The notes beneath the pieces were generated by a model that ran no database searches, was not told the origin of the DNA, and worked only from the letters and a program-made list of their open reading frames with translations. Of a DNA stretch of 64,000 nucleotides, positions 35,430 through 47,343 are shown piece by piece (the first letter of the stretch is position 1; every line of letters starts with the position of its first letter). This DNA is from Chinchilla lanigera (Eukaryota; Chordata; Mammalia; Rodentia; Chinchillidae): contig NW_004955436.1 of the NCBI RefSeq assembly GCF_000276665.1, positions 17,726,422 to 17,790,421 on the forward strand, read 5' to 3'. Both the position numbers and the translations under genes were made by a program.

Positions 35430-37395
35430 TGTTTTTCAGTGTGCTCAGGATGCTATTCTATACCTAAGTCCCTGAAGATATTATCAAGAACTTTTTGAGC
35501 CAAGAAGTAATTAGAGGCCTTAATTTATCAAGAATTTAATTGGAAAATATTCAAACCTTTATATTTAGCTTTTAAATTTTGGCTTACATTTGTAGTGGGG
35601 AAAATATTCTTTTATTTTTACAAATCTCATGATTGAGGTAATTAATAGAGCTGCAAAAAGGAGCTGCTATTAAATAATATTTGTCTGTAATGGAACTGGC
35701 ACTGGGTCAGAAAACGACTGCCTTGTTTCTATGGCCAAGCATCCACTGGCCAAACACAGTAGTATCACAGAAGTAGCTCTGGGTCATTTACTTTACTTGG
35801 AAAAATTGAGAACTAAAATTGCAAAGGAAACACAAGTTTGATCACCCTGACAACTTTGATGTATTGTCTGATGCTTTAAACATAGAGCATCTAAATCAGA
35901 ACTCATTAGTAATAGATTCCTCAGCCTCATTTTATATTTGAAATTTAAGAAATAACATAATGCAGGATAAGGAGTAATATGAAGTCATAACTAATTTTTT
36001 TCTCCATCCCAGATACTGGAAATTCAGAAGGAAATAAAACCAAAGAGTCCTTACCTCTAAGAAGTTGTTTATCTGGGGCAGGCACATTCCAGGAAAACAA
36101 AACAAATGTATAAATACAATCACTTCACATATGAGAAAAACTATTAGGGAACTTGAATGATATGACAGAAAATAACTCTATGGCATGGGTGTGAGGAAAG
36201 GTGAGTGTTACATCGATGTTATAGTCAGTGTAAACTAATGGGAGAGAATATTCAAGCACAGACTTGAAGAAGTCAGCCCTATAGAGTCAGATGAAGAAAA
36301 CATCCTACTGCCAAAGCTTTCTGGTTGGAAGGAGCTAGTATAGTTGGGGCACAGTGAATAGGGGTGGGTGGGGAAAATAAGTCAAATGATGTGGTATCAC
36401 TATATATAATAGAATGCTTATGTGTGTAAAGTGTATGATAACGTCATATTTCTGCCAATAACACATAATTTAAATTTAAATATAATCACGAGAAATTAAA
36501 TGATCAATCCAGACTCTCCAGAAATAGGTGATAGGTAATTTTTTAAAAAGTCAGTGTTTTTATGGTAAGAATAAATAATTGGTTCAGATTCAAAGAATAT
36601 TTTAAAAACCCAACAAATACAATTACATGCAAAGTATGATTTGGAGATTGGACTCTGGACTGGAGATTATAGGGTTGTTACTAAGGGTATTATTGGGAAC
36701 ACTGGGAAATTCGAAAGGGAAACTATAGAGAAATATTTTATCAATGTTAAAATCCAACTTTGATCACTGTACAGTAGTACTATAAGAAACTAACAGTAAT
36801 GCATTTATAAAGAAGCACAAGAACAGGTAAATATGGCAAAATAAAAGCAACTGATAAATTTGGGTTAAGTTAAACAAGATTTATTGAACTATTGCAACTC
36901 TTCTCTGTTTGGAATTAGCTCCAGGAAAGAAAAAAAGGTTGAAAAATGACTATCAATGTTTGCTAAGGTAAATAACTCATCTTTCTAAGAAGATAGCAAT
37001 AGCAAGGCCAGTAGGAGGTCATTGTACGTTTCCATGTGAAAAGTCATGATGAGTTTGGTTGAAGTGACACTAGCAGAAATAAAGTGAAAGGACCAGATCT
37101 GCGATATACGTTTGAGGTAGAACTAAAGAAGACTTACTGAGAAATTAGATGTAGGCGATTAAAAAAGAGGAAACCCTTTTAAATGTCTTGAGTGGGTAAT
37201 GGTACCATTTGCTACTACAAGACCAGGCAGTTGAGTGAGGATGGCTGTGAACTGATGGCATTTATCTCACAGGGAACAAGTTGATAATACTGGAGAAAGA
37301 GATAATTATAGCAACTAAACTCTGAAGCAGGGGAGAGAAAATGGGACTGAGAATACGCATAGAGGATTTGTTTCTTTATGTGAGCTAGGGCATTT
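35430..37395. other. Unassigned AT-rich noncoding sequence
   Basis: No gene or clear repeat is recognised. The sequence is AT-rich and open frames are all under 65 codons. Confidence 0.5.
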
Positions 37396-37399
37396 TTTG

Positions 37400-37785
37400 T
37401 ACTGTTATGACCAGAATTTTGCTCCCCCAAATTTATATATTGACATCCTAACCTGTAGTACCTCAGAATGTGACTATATCTGGGTACAGGGTCTTTCAAG
37501 AAGTTATAAGGTGAGAACGTGTAAGTGGGCTCTAATCTAGCATGACTGATGTCCGTATAACAAGTGATCAAGACATAGACACACAGACAGCATGACAGCC
37601 TTGTAAGGATACCGGGTAAGACAGTCATCCACAATCCAAAGAGAGGAGATTCAGAAGACATCAAGCCACTGACACCTTGATCTTGGATTTCTGCCTCCAG
37701 TATTGAAAGAAAACAAATTTCTGGTGCTTAAGGCATCCAGGCTTTGTTGTCTTCTTGTGGCAGCTCTATTAAACTACTATATCCC
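37400..37785 (+). mobile_element. MLT1 (MaLR) LTR, forward
   Basis: This is an MLT1C-like LTR: 'ttgctcccccaaatttatat', 'gtagtacctcagaatgtgac', 'agcatgactgatgtccgtat', 'cactgacaccttgatcttgg', ending near 'gcagctctattaaactac'. The 149-codon minus-strand frame across it is accidental. Confidence 0.88.
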
Positions 37786-38400
37786 AGAACAGAAAGGGAA
37801 CATGGATACAGGTCCAGGCTGCTAATAAGAGGAGGGAAGTTGGAAGGGGCCTATCTGATTGCTTCTCCTTTTAAATGAAGCATGGAGTGTGGCCATGACA
37901 CTTCCTCTCAAAATTTAATGCCACAGACCCAGAATGTGTGTTTTCTCACTATAGTGATCTAGCATTGAGCATGATGCTTTAAACATCACAGATCATTCTC
38001 ATTATGTAGACTGAGTGGATATATGAATGAAAATCAGTGACCAGGTCAGAACACATAAATTTAGGGATAAATAGTCATGAGAGTTTGTGTCCACTGAAAT
38101 TCTAGCATTTATGCAATATTGCTTTGCTATGGTGATCTTATACTGGGCTATTATGGTCAACTGAACAAAATGTTTTCCAGATGGATTCAATATTTTCACT
38201 TTGCTATTCTGTATGGGAAAGGAGGCTTGACTGGGAGTCATCCTTAGGATGAAATTACACTTTCATTATGTGTGTGTCCTATTTCTTTTAGATCTGGTAC
38301 CCGAAACCAGTGCTTGTTTCATAATTATATTGATCTCAAGAACTTATTACTTCAAATTCTTGATGCAATGTTATTTTTGTAGGCTTTAATCAATATTCTA

Positions 38401-38504
38401 TTTTGTTTTTTTTTTGTTTTGTTTTTTTTCTGGTACCGGGGATCGAACTCACAACCTCGAGCTTGCCAGGCAGGCACTGTGCCACTGAGCTAAATCCCCA
38501 GCCC
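38401..38504 (-). mobile_element. Young ID-type SINE, reverse, 17-bp perfect target-site duplication
   Basis: The tail is T/G-rich (38401-38429), then 'tggtaccggggatcgaact' to 'ctgagctaaatccccagccc'. The 17-base sequence ctttaatcaatattcta is present at both 38384-38400 and 38505-38521 without a mismatch. The intact tRNA-like A- and B-box regions and perfect duplication make this among the youngest insertions in the window. Confidence 0.96.
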
Positions 38505-39394
38505 CTTTAATCAATATTCTAAAGACAGCAATTTTCTACTTTACATTTTCCAGTTAACAAGTATATTCATTAAGATGAGCTTATTAGATACCATCTTTGA
38601 TGACAGTCAATCCCATAGATAAGGTAAATAGCTTAGTATCATAGTATCATAGCTTCTATGAGAAAATATTTTTCTTAAAACTTAATAATGCAAAATAAAG
38701 TAAAAAAAAATTTCTAGAAAAGCTGGTTATCTTGCTGGTTCTTAAACAGATGTTTTTTTCTTTTAAGGTACTTAGACCCAGGTATCACTTCCACAGTTTA
38801 ATCATAGTAAATTGTATTTAGACTAATTTCTCACGTCTTCCAACACTGTTAAAAGCTTTATTGCTTCTTCACCTCTTGTTCTAGTTAAAATTTTATTGCT
38901 CTCTAACAACTGTGATCAGAGCCAAGTTCAGCCAAGTGACATAGAGTCATGCAATGTGTCAGCCATTGTTTCAATGAAAGTCTTCTCTTTGTTGCTAATG
39001 GTCCAAAGACACCTTTTAAAATTTAACTACAGCTTCTACATAGTTAGATCATCTTTAATCATTCATGAGCTGGAAACAAGAAAGGAAAGTCAAATCCCCT
39101 TAGCCTTGGGGCTGTATCAAAATGAAAACTGGCATTTAAAATGTACTTAGCAAATTGTCAGGCGTAGGACAGCCAACTGTTTCTATCGATATCTCTTTTT
39201 GCACTGCTGTAAGTTCCCATCCATTTGTCTATAAATACCACTATCTTAGACATTATTGGCTCTTAGGTGATATGCACGCCACAGTTCCTGCCAGTCTACA
39301 AACTCCATCACCCCAAGGGTCATATTTATGTATTTTTACCTAGTGATATAAAATAATAATGCTGACAAACATAATGATAAGATTTATGGAGCAG

Positions 39395-39515
39395 TGCTTC
39401 TGTCAGGCACTGGGCTAAGCATTTTACACACTTCATCTCATTTAATTCCCACAACAATGTCAAGAAAATGTATTATCAGTGACCCCGGGTTACAGATGAG
39501 GAATGAAGGCTTAGA
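39395..39515 (+). mobile_element. MIR SINE, forward
   Basis: Clear MIR order: 'caggcactgggctaagcatt', 'catctcatttaattcccaca', 'ttacagatgaggaatgaagg'. Confidence 0.85.
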
Positions 39516-39599
39516 GAAAAAAGAAACAAACCTACTCTATGAAAAGACCCAAAAGCCACTTCCTTAAAGAAAAGATGCACTCAAGTCCAATATGGAGGC

Positions 39600-40285
39600 A
39601 AAAGAAATGAAACTCACAATAAGCTGCCACTATTTACCAATAAGGGTGATGAGAATCAGAGAAGATGTAACTGTCCAGCGTTGTCAAGGATGGAGGGCAC
39701 CAGAACTCTTACTCACCACTAGCAGGTAAAATGGTACAAGCTTTTGGAAATTGTGTGCTATCATCTAGAAAATTTAGAACTGTCCTACTCATTACTGTAC
39801 ATTCTACTCTTAGGTACATTCCCAAGAGAAATGATTGTATATATTGACAAAAACTTTTCTATACATAATATACCAAACTGAAAACAATCCAAATGTCAAT
39901 CACCAGGAGGCTGTATAAACAAATTGTGAAGAATTTGCACCATGAAATAACAACAATGATAACAACAGCGTAGGTGAACCTCAGAACCACTATGTTGAGT
40001 AAGAAGAGCACACACACAGAGGAACATGTACATCATTCCAGCTATATGAAGTTCAAGAACACACAAAACTAACTTACACTGACAGATTAAAGAGTAGTAT
40101 CTCCTCCAGTAGAAGTGGGCTGGAAAGCACTGATTGGGAAGGAAGAAAAGAAAACGTTCTGAGATGATGCAGGCACTCTATTTATGAACTTGTATATAAC
40201 AGATGTAAAAATTCATTATGGTCATATTTAATGTGCAGATAGTTCATAATATGCAAATTAAGTCTCAATTGAAAAGGAAAGAATT
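39600..40285 (+). mobile_element. Ancient L1 (L1M-type) 3' end, forward
   Basis: ORF2 tail and 3' UTR order: 'aatttagaactgtcctactc', 'aacaatccaaatgtcaatca', 'tgaacctcagaaccactatg', 'gatgcaggcactctatttat', 'attaagtctcaattgaaaag'. No open frame remains. Confidence 0.75.
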
Positions 40286-40990
40286 AAAGAAGGAGGAGGG
40301 CCAGAAACTATTTTTCCCTGATAAAAACAAACACAAGTAAGTGATAGAGCTGGTTTTCAAGTCCTCTCTTTCATCTGCCTCTTCCCACAAAAGCCAAGCA
40401 ATGTGCTTGACGTAGAATAAGCTCTCATGAGCTTATTCTCTTGAGCTGTTGCTCAAGAATTATTTTGAGTAAAATTGAAGCTTGTATTAGCCACAGGAGA
40501 ATGTTGAATTCCAACACATTTTTGCAAGCTAACATGACTTTGTTTGTTGCTTCCTTAGAAAAGAGTAATGCGGCGTGATTTATCTGCAGTTCACTGAATA
40601 ATTTCCCTTTGCATTCAACTGCATATCCTCCCACTGCCAAAGAGCCAGATGCTCTTTCTTTGATCTATATTTGTTCAGTGCTTGTATTGTGCATGCTACT
40701 AATTAGTCAATTGGGACGTGTAATATTTATTCCTTCATGATCCAAACAATACTAATTCTTCTGGGGGCAGAGAGTAGTTGATATATCTTGGCTTACAGAC
40801 CTTATTATATAAAACATCACCCTGTGCTTATATTTGACCTTCAAAACATTCAAAGTCAAAATCTTTGTCTCTTTTTCTAATTCTCATTGCCTTTTACCAA
40901 CCCACCCCTGCCCCAGAGCAACCTTGAAAAACTTTAGGCAGTAAGTAAATGTTCTTGTATTTTACACAATAACAGCTTTGTGAGTGATAT

Positions 40991-41040
<50 letters not shown>

Positions 41041-41041
41041 C
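40991..41041. repeat. Compound (GT)n(GA)n microsatellite
   Basis: About 12 GT units run straight into about 14 GA units. The long pure tract implies high mutability, and the GA part is homopurine. Confidence 0.95.
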
Positions 41042-41214
41042 CTATGCTTATTATAAAATATTTTTATATTTAAAATATTAAAATATTTTAATATTTAGTT
41101 TATATAAAGGTGCATTAATTTTAAAAGATATGATTCTCCAAAAATATTTTTAGGGAAAAGATCTGGCATGTAACTGATGTTTACATATTAGGTCCCAGGG
41201 TAGAATTTTCCATA

Positions 41215-41285
41215 GCATGAACAATCCTATGAGAAATAAGAAAACTGAAGTTCTGAGAAATTAAGGTATTTGTCTCATTGGAAAT
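41215..41285 (+). mobile_element. MIR SINE fragment
   Basis: 'aacaatcctatgagaaataa' and 'actgaagttctgagaaatta' match the MIR middle portion. Confidence 0.5.
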
Positions 41286-42584
41286 GGTATATTCTGGATC
41301 ACTGCATTCCAGTTGGTTGTTTGTGAATACGATAGGGGCTAGAACAGCATTCCTGTCCTGGGAAAATTGTTACTTTGGATTATCGTAACACCCTTCCTAC
41401 CATGAAGCCTTCTGAGTTAGGAGAGGTTGAAGCCCGTTTTAAAGAATCAGTTTGTTCTGATGCAATGTTAGCCCAGCAAGGGAGCAGAGTCAGCAAATCT
41501 CTTTACTTCTCAGTGCTTCCAACGCAGCTCTGGCAAACCTCAGGACAGATCAGTGCAGAGGCACCTTGTCAGAGACCCTCCTCACCTCCCAAGGGGACTG
41601 GGGAAATGGTAGAAGACAGTCAGTAGCAAAGAGACTCAAAAAAATAAAGCTGGTTACAGTAATTTTTAAAAATAGCAAAATGCCAAGCACACAAGGATTC
41701 AGGGTCAAGGGTACATTTCAGTCCCTCCTCTGGACATTTCTGGGAATGTGGATCAGCTTTCCCCCATAAAAGAGGTACATCCTAAATCAAGGGTAACAGT
41801 TGCCTTGCAGAATGCATTTTAAACATCTCCTCTTTGTTTTGTACTAGGCTAGCAAAAGTGACACAGTAAATACTTCAAGAAAGAAGAATATGATATGAGT
41901 AGAATATCATCAAAAAATAGACAACTTATAAATCCTCTTTTACAAAATGTACTCTCAATACATCATATGTTCACCCAAATTCTTCCTTATTTCCGAGGTG
42001 TAGGACATAGGTGTACCATTTCCAACTTTTAGTTGGGAAAATTCCCACAATATGACTAAGCATCTTGGACCAAGCCTTATACGGACTCATGGTGGGTACA
42101 GGTCCCCAACCCCATGTTTGTCAATTACTACTTGGCTTAGTATGTTTCCCTTCTGCTGGGAAAGGGCCTCGAGTTACTGTGGTTTTTACTACTTAGTGGC
42201 TCTGGGCTCAAATGCCATCAATGTTTTGAATTAATACCATCCTGAAAAGTGTGTAGACCCTAAAAGAAATGATAATACACCAAAAAGAGGACAAGAGAGG
42301 AAAAAAAGGAGAAGGAAGAATTACTAAAATTGTCTTTAAGGTGATAAATATCCATAGATGAGGCCCAATCAATGCCTTTCAGATGCTGACCTTGATATCT
42401 CCTATCAGCCACAGAATAAGGTTTTTTGTATTTAAGAATTAAGCAATGTGAAAGAAGAACCAGGAGTCCATCAATATCTTCAGTAGTAGGAAAGAAGATT
42501 TACTTTGAGAGGGCCATAGCTGTCTCTTCAGGATTCCATTAGAATAGGGGAAACAATAATTTTGCTGTTTGAGTCATTTGGGTG

Positions 42585-42781
42585 TGTTATAGTTTGTGTC
42601 TAGATGCCCCATCCCCTAAAGTCTCATGAGGTCATAGACGAGGTTTTTCAGAGGCGGCTTGATCTAGAGTGGATGATGCTGAGATTGACTGTGTCATGCT
42701 GGGATTAAAGGTGCATGACTCTGGGTGTGGATGGCACCATCCAAAAGGCAGGTAGTCTGGAAAGAATATTAACCAGACTTG

Positions 42782-42823
<42 letters not shown>

Positions 42824-43012
42824 CTGCTTTGCTACCTTCTGCTCACCATGAACTATTTCTCCTCTGTGATGCTTGTCTGCCATGCCGCCCTGTATTGGGG
42901 CCACCCACTTATGGACTGAAACCTCTACAAACTCAGGGTAAAATAAGCCCTTCCTCCTTTAACTTTCGGTGTTGAGTATTTTGTATCAGCAACAAGAAAA
43001 TTAATTAAGACA
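42585..43012 (+). mobile_element. MaLR-type LTR with internal CTG expansion
   Basis: A forward rodent MaLR LTR begins near 'gtgttatagtttgtgtctag' and ends with 'actgaaacctctacaaactc', 'aaataagcccttcctccttt' and 'attaattaagacaa'. A pure CTG/GCT run of 12 units at 42784-42820 lies where related LTRs have only a short gctgct motif. The cysteine and serine homopolymer frames across it are not genes. Confidence 0.75.
42784..42820. repeat. (TGC)n trinucleotide repeat, about 12 units
   Basis: A pure trinucleotide run of 37 bases is followed by interrupted 'ttgctgctttgct' units. It is likely length-polymorphic. Confidence 0.95.
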
Positions 43013-43089
43013 AAGTTGTAAATAATCTTCTGGATTAACCTCCCTGACCCTTGGCATTTATTTTAAGCATTCAAAAGATGTGCTGATTA

Positions 43090-43278
43090 GAATAGTTTTG
43101 CAGTACTGGGAATTGAACCCAAGTCCTTCACACTGAGCTACATCCCCAACTCTGTGTAATATTGAGCCTGAGTCTTTCTAAGTTGCTATGTTGCCCAGGC
43201 TGGGCTGAACTTGTGATCCTCCTACCTCAGCTTCCCAAAGCACTGGCATTATAGGAGCACACCAATCACACTTGGTTT
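43090..43278 (-). mobile_element. ID+B1 dimeric SINE (B4-like), reverse
   Basis: A reverse ID-like half, 'gcagtactgggaattgaacc' to 'gagctacatccccaactc', joins directly to a reverse B1 half, 'ctaagttgctatgttgccc' to 'cctacctcagcttcccaaag'. The fusion order matches the B4/ID_B1 type of rodents. Confidence 0.85.
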
Positions 43279-43279
43279 A

Positions 43280-45080
43280 GCTTTGAATTTTGAATGTTAG
43301 AAGTTTCTGTGAGTAGGTTGCTTTGGGTTCTAGAAAAGTCAACATTTTAAGTATCAAAGGAATCATCTAACTCTAGAGTGTCCTAACGTTTATTTCCTAG
43401 TATAACTGGAACTGGAGTTGACACAGGTACAAGGTAGGACAAAGTAATGACTGGAAGGAATCTGAGAGTAAACTGATCCAACTAGGGAGTTGAGCGTGTG
43501 AATTACTAAGGTTATGTGGAGCAAGGGCCAGAAAAAGTCTCAGGTTGGTGGACTGTGTGGAGTACGGAGACACAGGCTTTGGAACAGGCAGAGTCTTAGG
43601 AGAGTCTCAGGGAGTCAAGGAAGAAGGATCCGAAAGTAGTGCCTAGAGCCACCTGGGGATGCCACTGAGCACAGGGCACTAGACAGCCCAGGCATCCTGC
43701 CTTTGCCAAACCTCGAAAGAGCTTAGTGTGGAGACTGGTCTTCACTGAATAAACTCTCACTCTTCCCACTTCTTTGCATCACGGTTTCCAAATTCAGAGG
43801 TCTGCATAAGTGGGGTTTGTTTGTACATGTGCCTAAGAGAAAAAGCATCCCTCTTTACTTTCTCCATGGGAGTCCTTTTGACTCATGATTGGGTAGAAGA
43901 TTCCTTAGTACAGGAAGCATAAGGAGAGGCTGATCAGCCAAAAAGCTTCGGTTAGTGTCTGTGTGTTATGATCCAAGTTAGGTGGGTGAGGTACCAAAAG
44001 CAGCTATGCAAGTGTTGTGCTACATGATTCATACCCAGAACATAGATGGGCAAGGTCAGTCACTGGACTGGATTATGCAGGGTCTGAGGCTCCCTGCTGT
44101 TCATTCTGCTCCGGAAGACATCTGGCCTGTCTCCATCACAGCCCCTCAGTTCCCTGTATGTGCTCTCAGCGTGCTTACGGAAAGAGCTGGAGTTTGACCT
44201 GTTTTGGAATCAAGGAAGTTTCCCTGATCTTGAGTCTACAGTGTTTCCTAGCCTTCAGTGGAGAAGATAGCAGAGGATTTTCATTGGGAAAAGGGGACAC
44301 CTGTCAGAGTAGGTGCTTCTGCCTCCATTCTTCCACTTCCAGCCCCAGTCTGGACAATTCTAATGTTGGGGAATGTGTTTGAATCTCCTCCTTAAAGGAG
44401 AAAGAGTTTACCCAGATTTATTCTAAAAATAGGACCTAAACATCATTCCACCTGTTACTGATGTTTTAAGAAATAAGCATGAAGTTATGTAGAAGTAATA
44501 GTTTTGTAAAGAGGAAGTTTTAAAAATAATAGATAAAAGGAAAATAATTCACAATCTTACCATTCTAATAAAACCATTTTGGACTTTTGCTCTGTCTTCT
44601 TTTCTTTTCTTTTTCTTTTTTTTATGCATCCTTTGTTGTTTACAACCATCTGGCTCTTTCTGCAGACAGCCAGATGGTTATTTACGAGATAAAATTTGAG
44701 GCTTCACTTTGGGTAATCTAGTGTATCTTAGGCAACCAGAAGTGGAGAGGGAACAGGCCTCGGGTGTTGGCGACAGGGATAGGAATCCTAACTCCACACC
44801 CCAAGCACTGTGACCCGAGCTATCCACTGACCTCTGTGATCCTCCTCTGTCAACTGATAACAATCCCAGCCAACCACAGTTGATGTAAGGACTGGGAGAG
44901 AGTGACTAAGAGCTGGGAAAATGGTGAATATCACATGTGCACATACACACACAAACACACACACATACACGAGAAGTAAGAGAAATAGCAGTGATCTTGT
45001 GTGGTTTCCACTACCCTCCATGGGATGGATAACTCTTTAGAAACAGCCATAATCTAACAGGATTATATTTATTAGAGACA
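43280..45080. other. Unassigned noncoding sequence
   Basis: No gene is supported. Open frames up to 121 codons at about 44 kb overlap one another and have no domain. The stretch contains a perfect inverted repeat at 44644-44679 and an impure CA-rich tract at 44938-44972. Confidence 0.5.
44644..44679. repeat. Perfect 12-bp inverted repeat (hairpin), 12-nt spacer
   Basis: The arms aaccatctggct (44644-44655) and agccagatggtt (44668-44679) are exact reverse complements around ctttctgcagac. A stem this long with a short loop is uncommon by chance in 64 kb. Confidence 0.9.
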
Positions 45081-45084
45081 GTAA

Positions 45085-45265
45085 TTTTATTGAACCAATA
45101 TTTAAATATATCTGTTTTTATGTGCCAGGCACTGTTCTAAATGTCAACTCATCTTAACTTAAAACTTAAAAGCCTAGGGGCGGGATTATTTCACAGATAC
45201 ACAGCTGGTCAATGGCAGGACGGGACTCAAAAACAGTAGCTGGACTCCAAACTCTGTGCCTCAAG
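45085..45265 (+). mobile_element. MIR SINE, forward
   Basis: MIR order: 'tatgtgccaggcactgttct', 'tttcacagatacacagctgg', 'gctggactccaaactctgtg'. Confidence 0.8.
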
Positions 45266-46180
45266 TCTCAGCCTATGCTGCCATTTGCTGAATTATTGAA
45301 TATCAAAACCAGAAAACAATGGCTCTCTTCCAGCGCAGTGATCTTTGGAGCTGCCACAGTTGTTCTTCTTAGGAGGTAGTGTGGGTTGCTGCTTTCCTGA
45401 AATTATCTGAAATCCCATACTGAACTTGGCATCTTTCCTAAAGGATTTACAAAAGGTGAACATCACAGTGCTGCTGCGTACTCTGGGGAGGGCTGTGCAG
45501 AGCAGACCCCAAGATGAGATGACACCGAAGCACGGCCTGTCCTTGGGATTATTCAGGCCTTGAAGCCTTTTTTCAGATCTCATGTAGAAATACATAGGCA
45601 ATAAAATAATTAAACATTCTGCAGTGAGGACGCTGAGACAAAAGGAGTAAGGTTTTACCAACCACAACAAAATTCAAATGGCACCAAGCCACTAAAAGTT
45701 CATTTGAATTAAAAAAAAAAATCTAAGAGCCAAGGGGTAGGTGATGAGGGGATGCAGGCTCAGAACTGGGGGGACTTGCTTTCAGCAGGCTGCAGGTGGA
45801 GGCTTCTGCGGGGCCCAATTTCTCTGCGTGTGATGATGGATTTTGTGCATCAGATGCTCGACTGGGCTAAGGAGTGCCCAGATAGCTGGTAAATTTTTAC
45901 TTCTAGGTCTGTCCATTAGTTTCTAAAGGAGTACTCTCCACACATTTAAACTTATAGTCTAGGTAAAGAAGATGGTCCTCACCAATTCATATGAGCATCA
46001 AAAGGTAGAGGAAGGGTAAATTTATTCTGTTTCAGGTGGGACATTTATCTTTTGTACCTTTGAAGATCATCACTTCTCGAATTTAGGCCTGTAGACTCAC
46101 ATAGGGACGTATATACCATTGGATTCTCTGGTTCTTCGGTTTGGACTAGAATTATGCCACAAGCTTTCCAGAGCCTCTGG

Positions 46181-46301
46181 ATCTCTCTATCTCCCTTCCT
46201 TCCTCCCTTCCTCCCTCCCTTCCCCCTCCCTCCCTTCCTTCCTCCCTTCCCTCTCTTTCTCTCTCTCCTTCCTCCCTTCCTCTTTCTCTTCTTTCCCTCT
46301 C
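46181..46301. repeat. Polypyrimidine (CCTT)n tract
   Basis: About 120 bases are almost purely C and T, with CCTTCCTCC-type units. The opposite strand is homopurine, so intramolecular triplex is possible. The serine/proline/leucine open frames across it are low-complexity artefacts. Confidence 0.95.
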
Positions 46302-46392
46302 AATTCTTTTGTCAGTTGGATGAGAGAATTTTAAAGAGTTCTTTTCTTATAAACCATCAAAGCCACATTCACACTAAGTAGTTATAATAACT

Positions 46393-46585
46393 ACCTTTGC
46401 TAAGCACTTAGTTTGTGCAAGATACTTAATAAGCACTGTTTCTAATCCAAATTAACAAAAAAGCCCCTAACATGTACTTAGCATGAACCCCATTTCACAG
46501 GTGAGAAGAGTGAGGCTCCTAGTGATAAGGAACTTGCTTGGGGCCACAGAGTGACTGTGTCTGAGCTAGGACTGAAAGTGAGGCA
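46393..46585 (+). mobile_element. MIR SINE, forward
   Basis: MIR order: 'agcacttagtttgtgcaaga', 'aaccccatttcacaggtgag', 'ggggccacagagtgactgtg', 'gagctaggactgaaagtgag'. Confidence 0.8.
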
Positions 46586-46899
46586 CACAGGGCGGCGACA
46601 TTCATGCTGTTTTTCTTAGCGTGCACCTTGTCCTGGGAGCTGGAAGTCATCAAGGCTCAGTGTAGATCTGCAGTTTCGAATGGAGCTTTTGTAGTTTAGC
46701 TCCAGACGGAATGGTAATTTTCCCTAAAGCACTCGGCTTAACTGAAGGAGGTGCTGCATCCTGACTTGTCTGTGAGCCGTGATGGGAAAAATCATTTTTA
46801 TGGCATGTGTGTTCCTGAAACTATGGCTCCAAACGGCTAATGAATGAGCCAGTGAAATGCAGCTGGAAGGAAAGTAGGACCAGAAAGCAGCGTGACCTC

Positions 46900-47343
46900 T
46901 CTGCTGTGATGTAATTAATGCCCCCACCCCTCCCACCCAGGCTATAAAACATCTTCAGGGCAGGTGTCCGGAAATGGCAAGACGGGGAGCTCCGCACTTG
47001 CTAGACCGGACGTTTCCCAGGCATACAGCGTCAGGGTCTCTTCAGCACAGGTGCTTCGAGTTCTTCCCGTGCTCAGGGAAGAATCGGAAGACATTCCTTC
47101 CCTCTCCCCCGCTGACTCCGCCCCTCGCCCTCCCGCGTGGTTCTGTGAATGGCAGCCCCCGGCTCTGTGCTGCGTCTGCGGCAGCACGTGTGGGCCGTAA
47201 ATCCGTCCGCCAAGCTGGAGACAAGGCCTGCAGGAGCACCGTTCTTTATGTGCCTTGGAGTGATTCTTCCAGGAAGAGAGGATACTGGAGAGGATTTATT
47301 TTAGCTTGTCAGTGGTGCTGTTCAACACAGAAAATGTCCCTAG
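46900..47343 (+). promoter_or_regulatory. Candidate promoter and first exon: CpG cluster with TATA box, GC box and E-box
   Basis: About 20 CpG sites fall between 46968 and 47212, against very few in most of the window. Just upstream are CACCC-type motifs (46921-46939) and a TATA box, TATAAAA, at 46943-46949, which would place initiation near 46975. A GC box (CCGCCCC, 47118-47124) and a palindromic E-box (CACGTG, 47185-47190) lie inside. A good splice donor, CTAG|GTGAGG, falls at 47343/47344, giving a possible first exon of about 370 bases. The 147-codon frame from an ATG at 46974 starts too close to the predicted start site and reads through the donor, so a coding role is doubtful. A noncoding RNA or a 5' untranslated exon fits equally well. 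Nothing here proves transcription. Confidence 0.5.

Noticed and set aside
37215..37664. Minus-strand 149-codon frame
   Set aside because: It overlies an MLT1 LTR in antisense.
42715..42975. Polycysteine and polyserine open frames
   Set aside because: They translate the CTG run within a MaLR LTR and are not genes.
45293..45670. Minus-strand 125-codon frame
   Set aside because: No recognisable domain and no exon boundaries; treated as chance.
46119..46381. Serine/leucine/proline-rich open frames
   Set aside because: They translate the polypyrimidine tract and are low-complexity artefacts.
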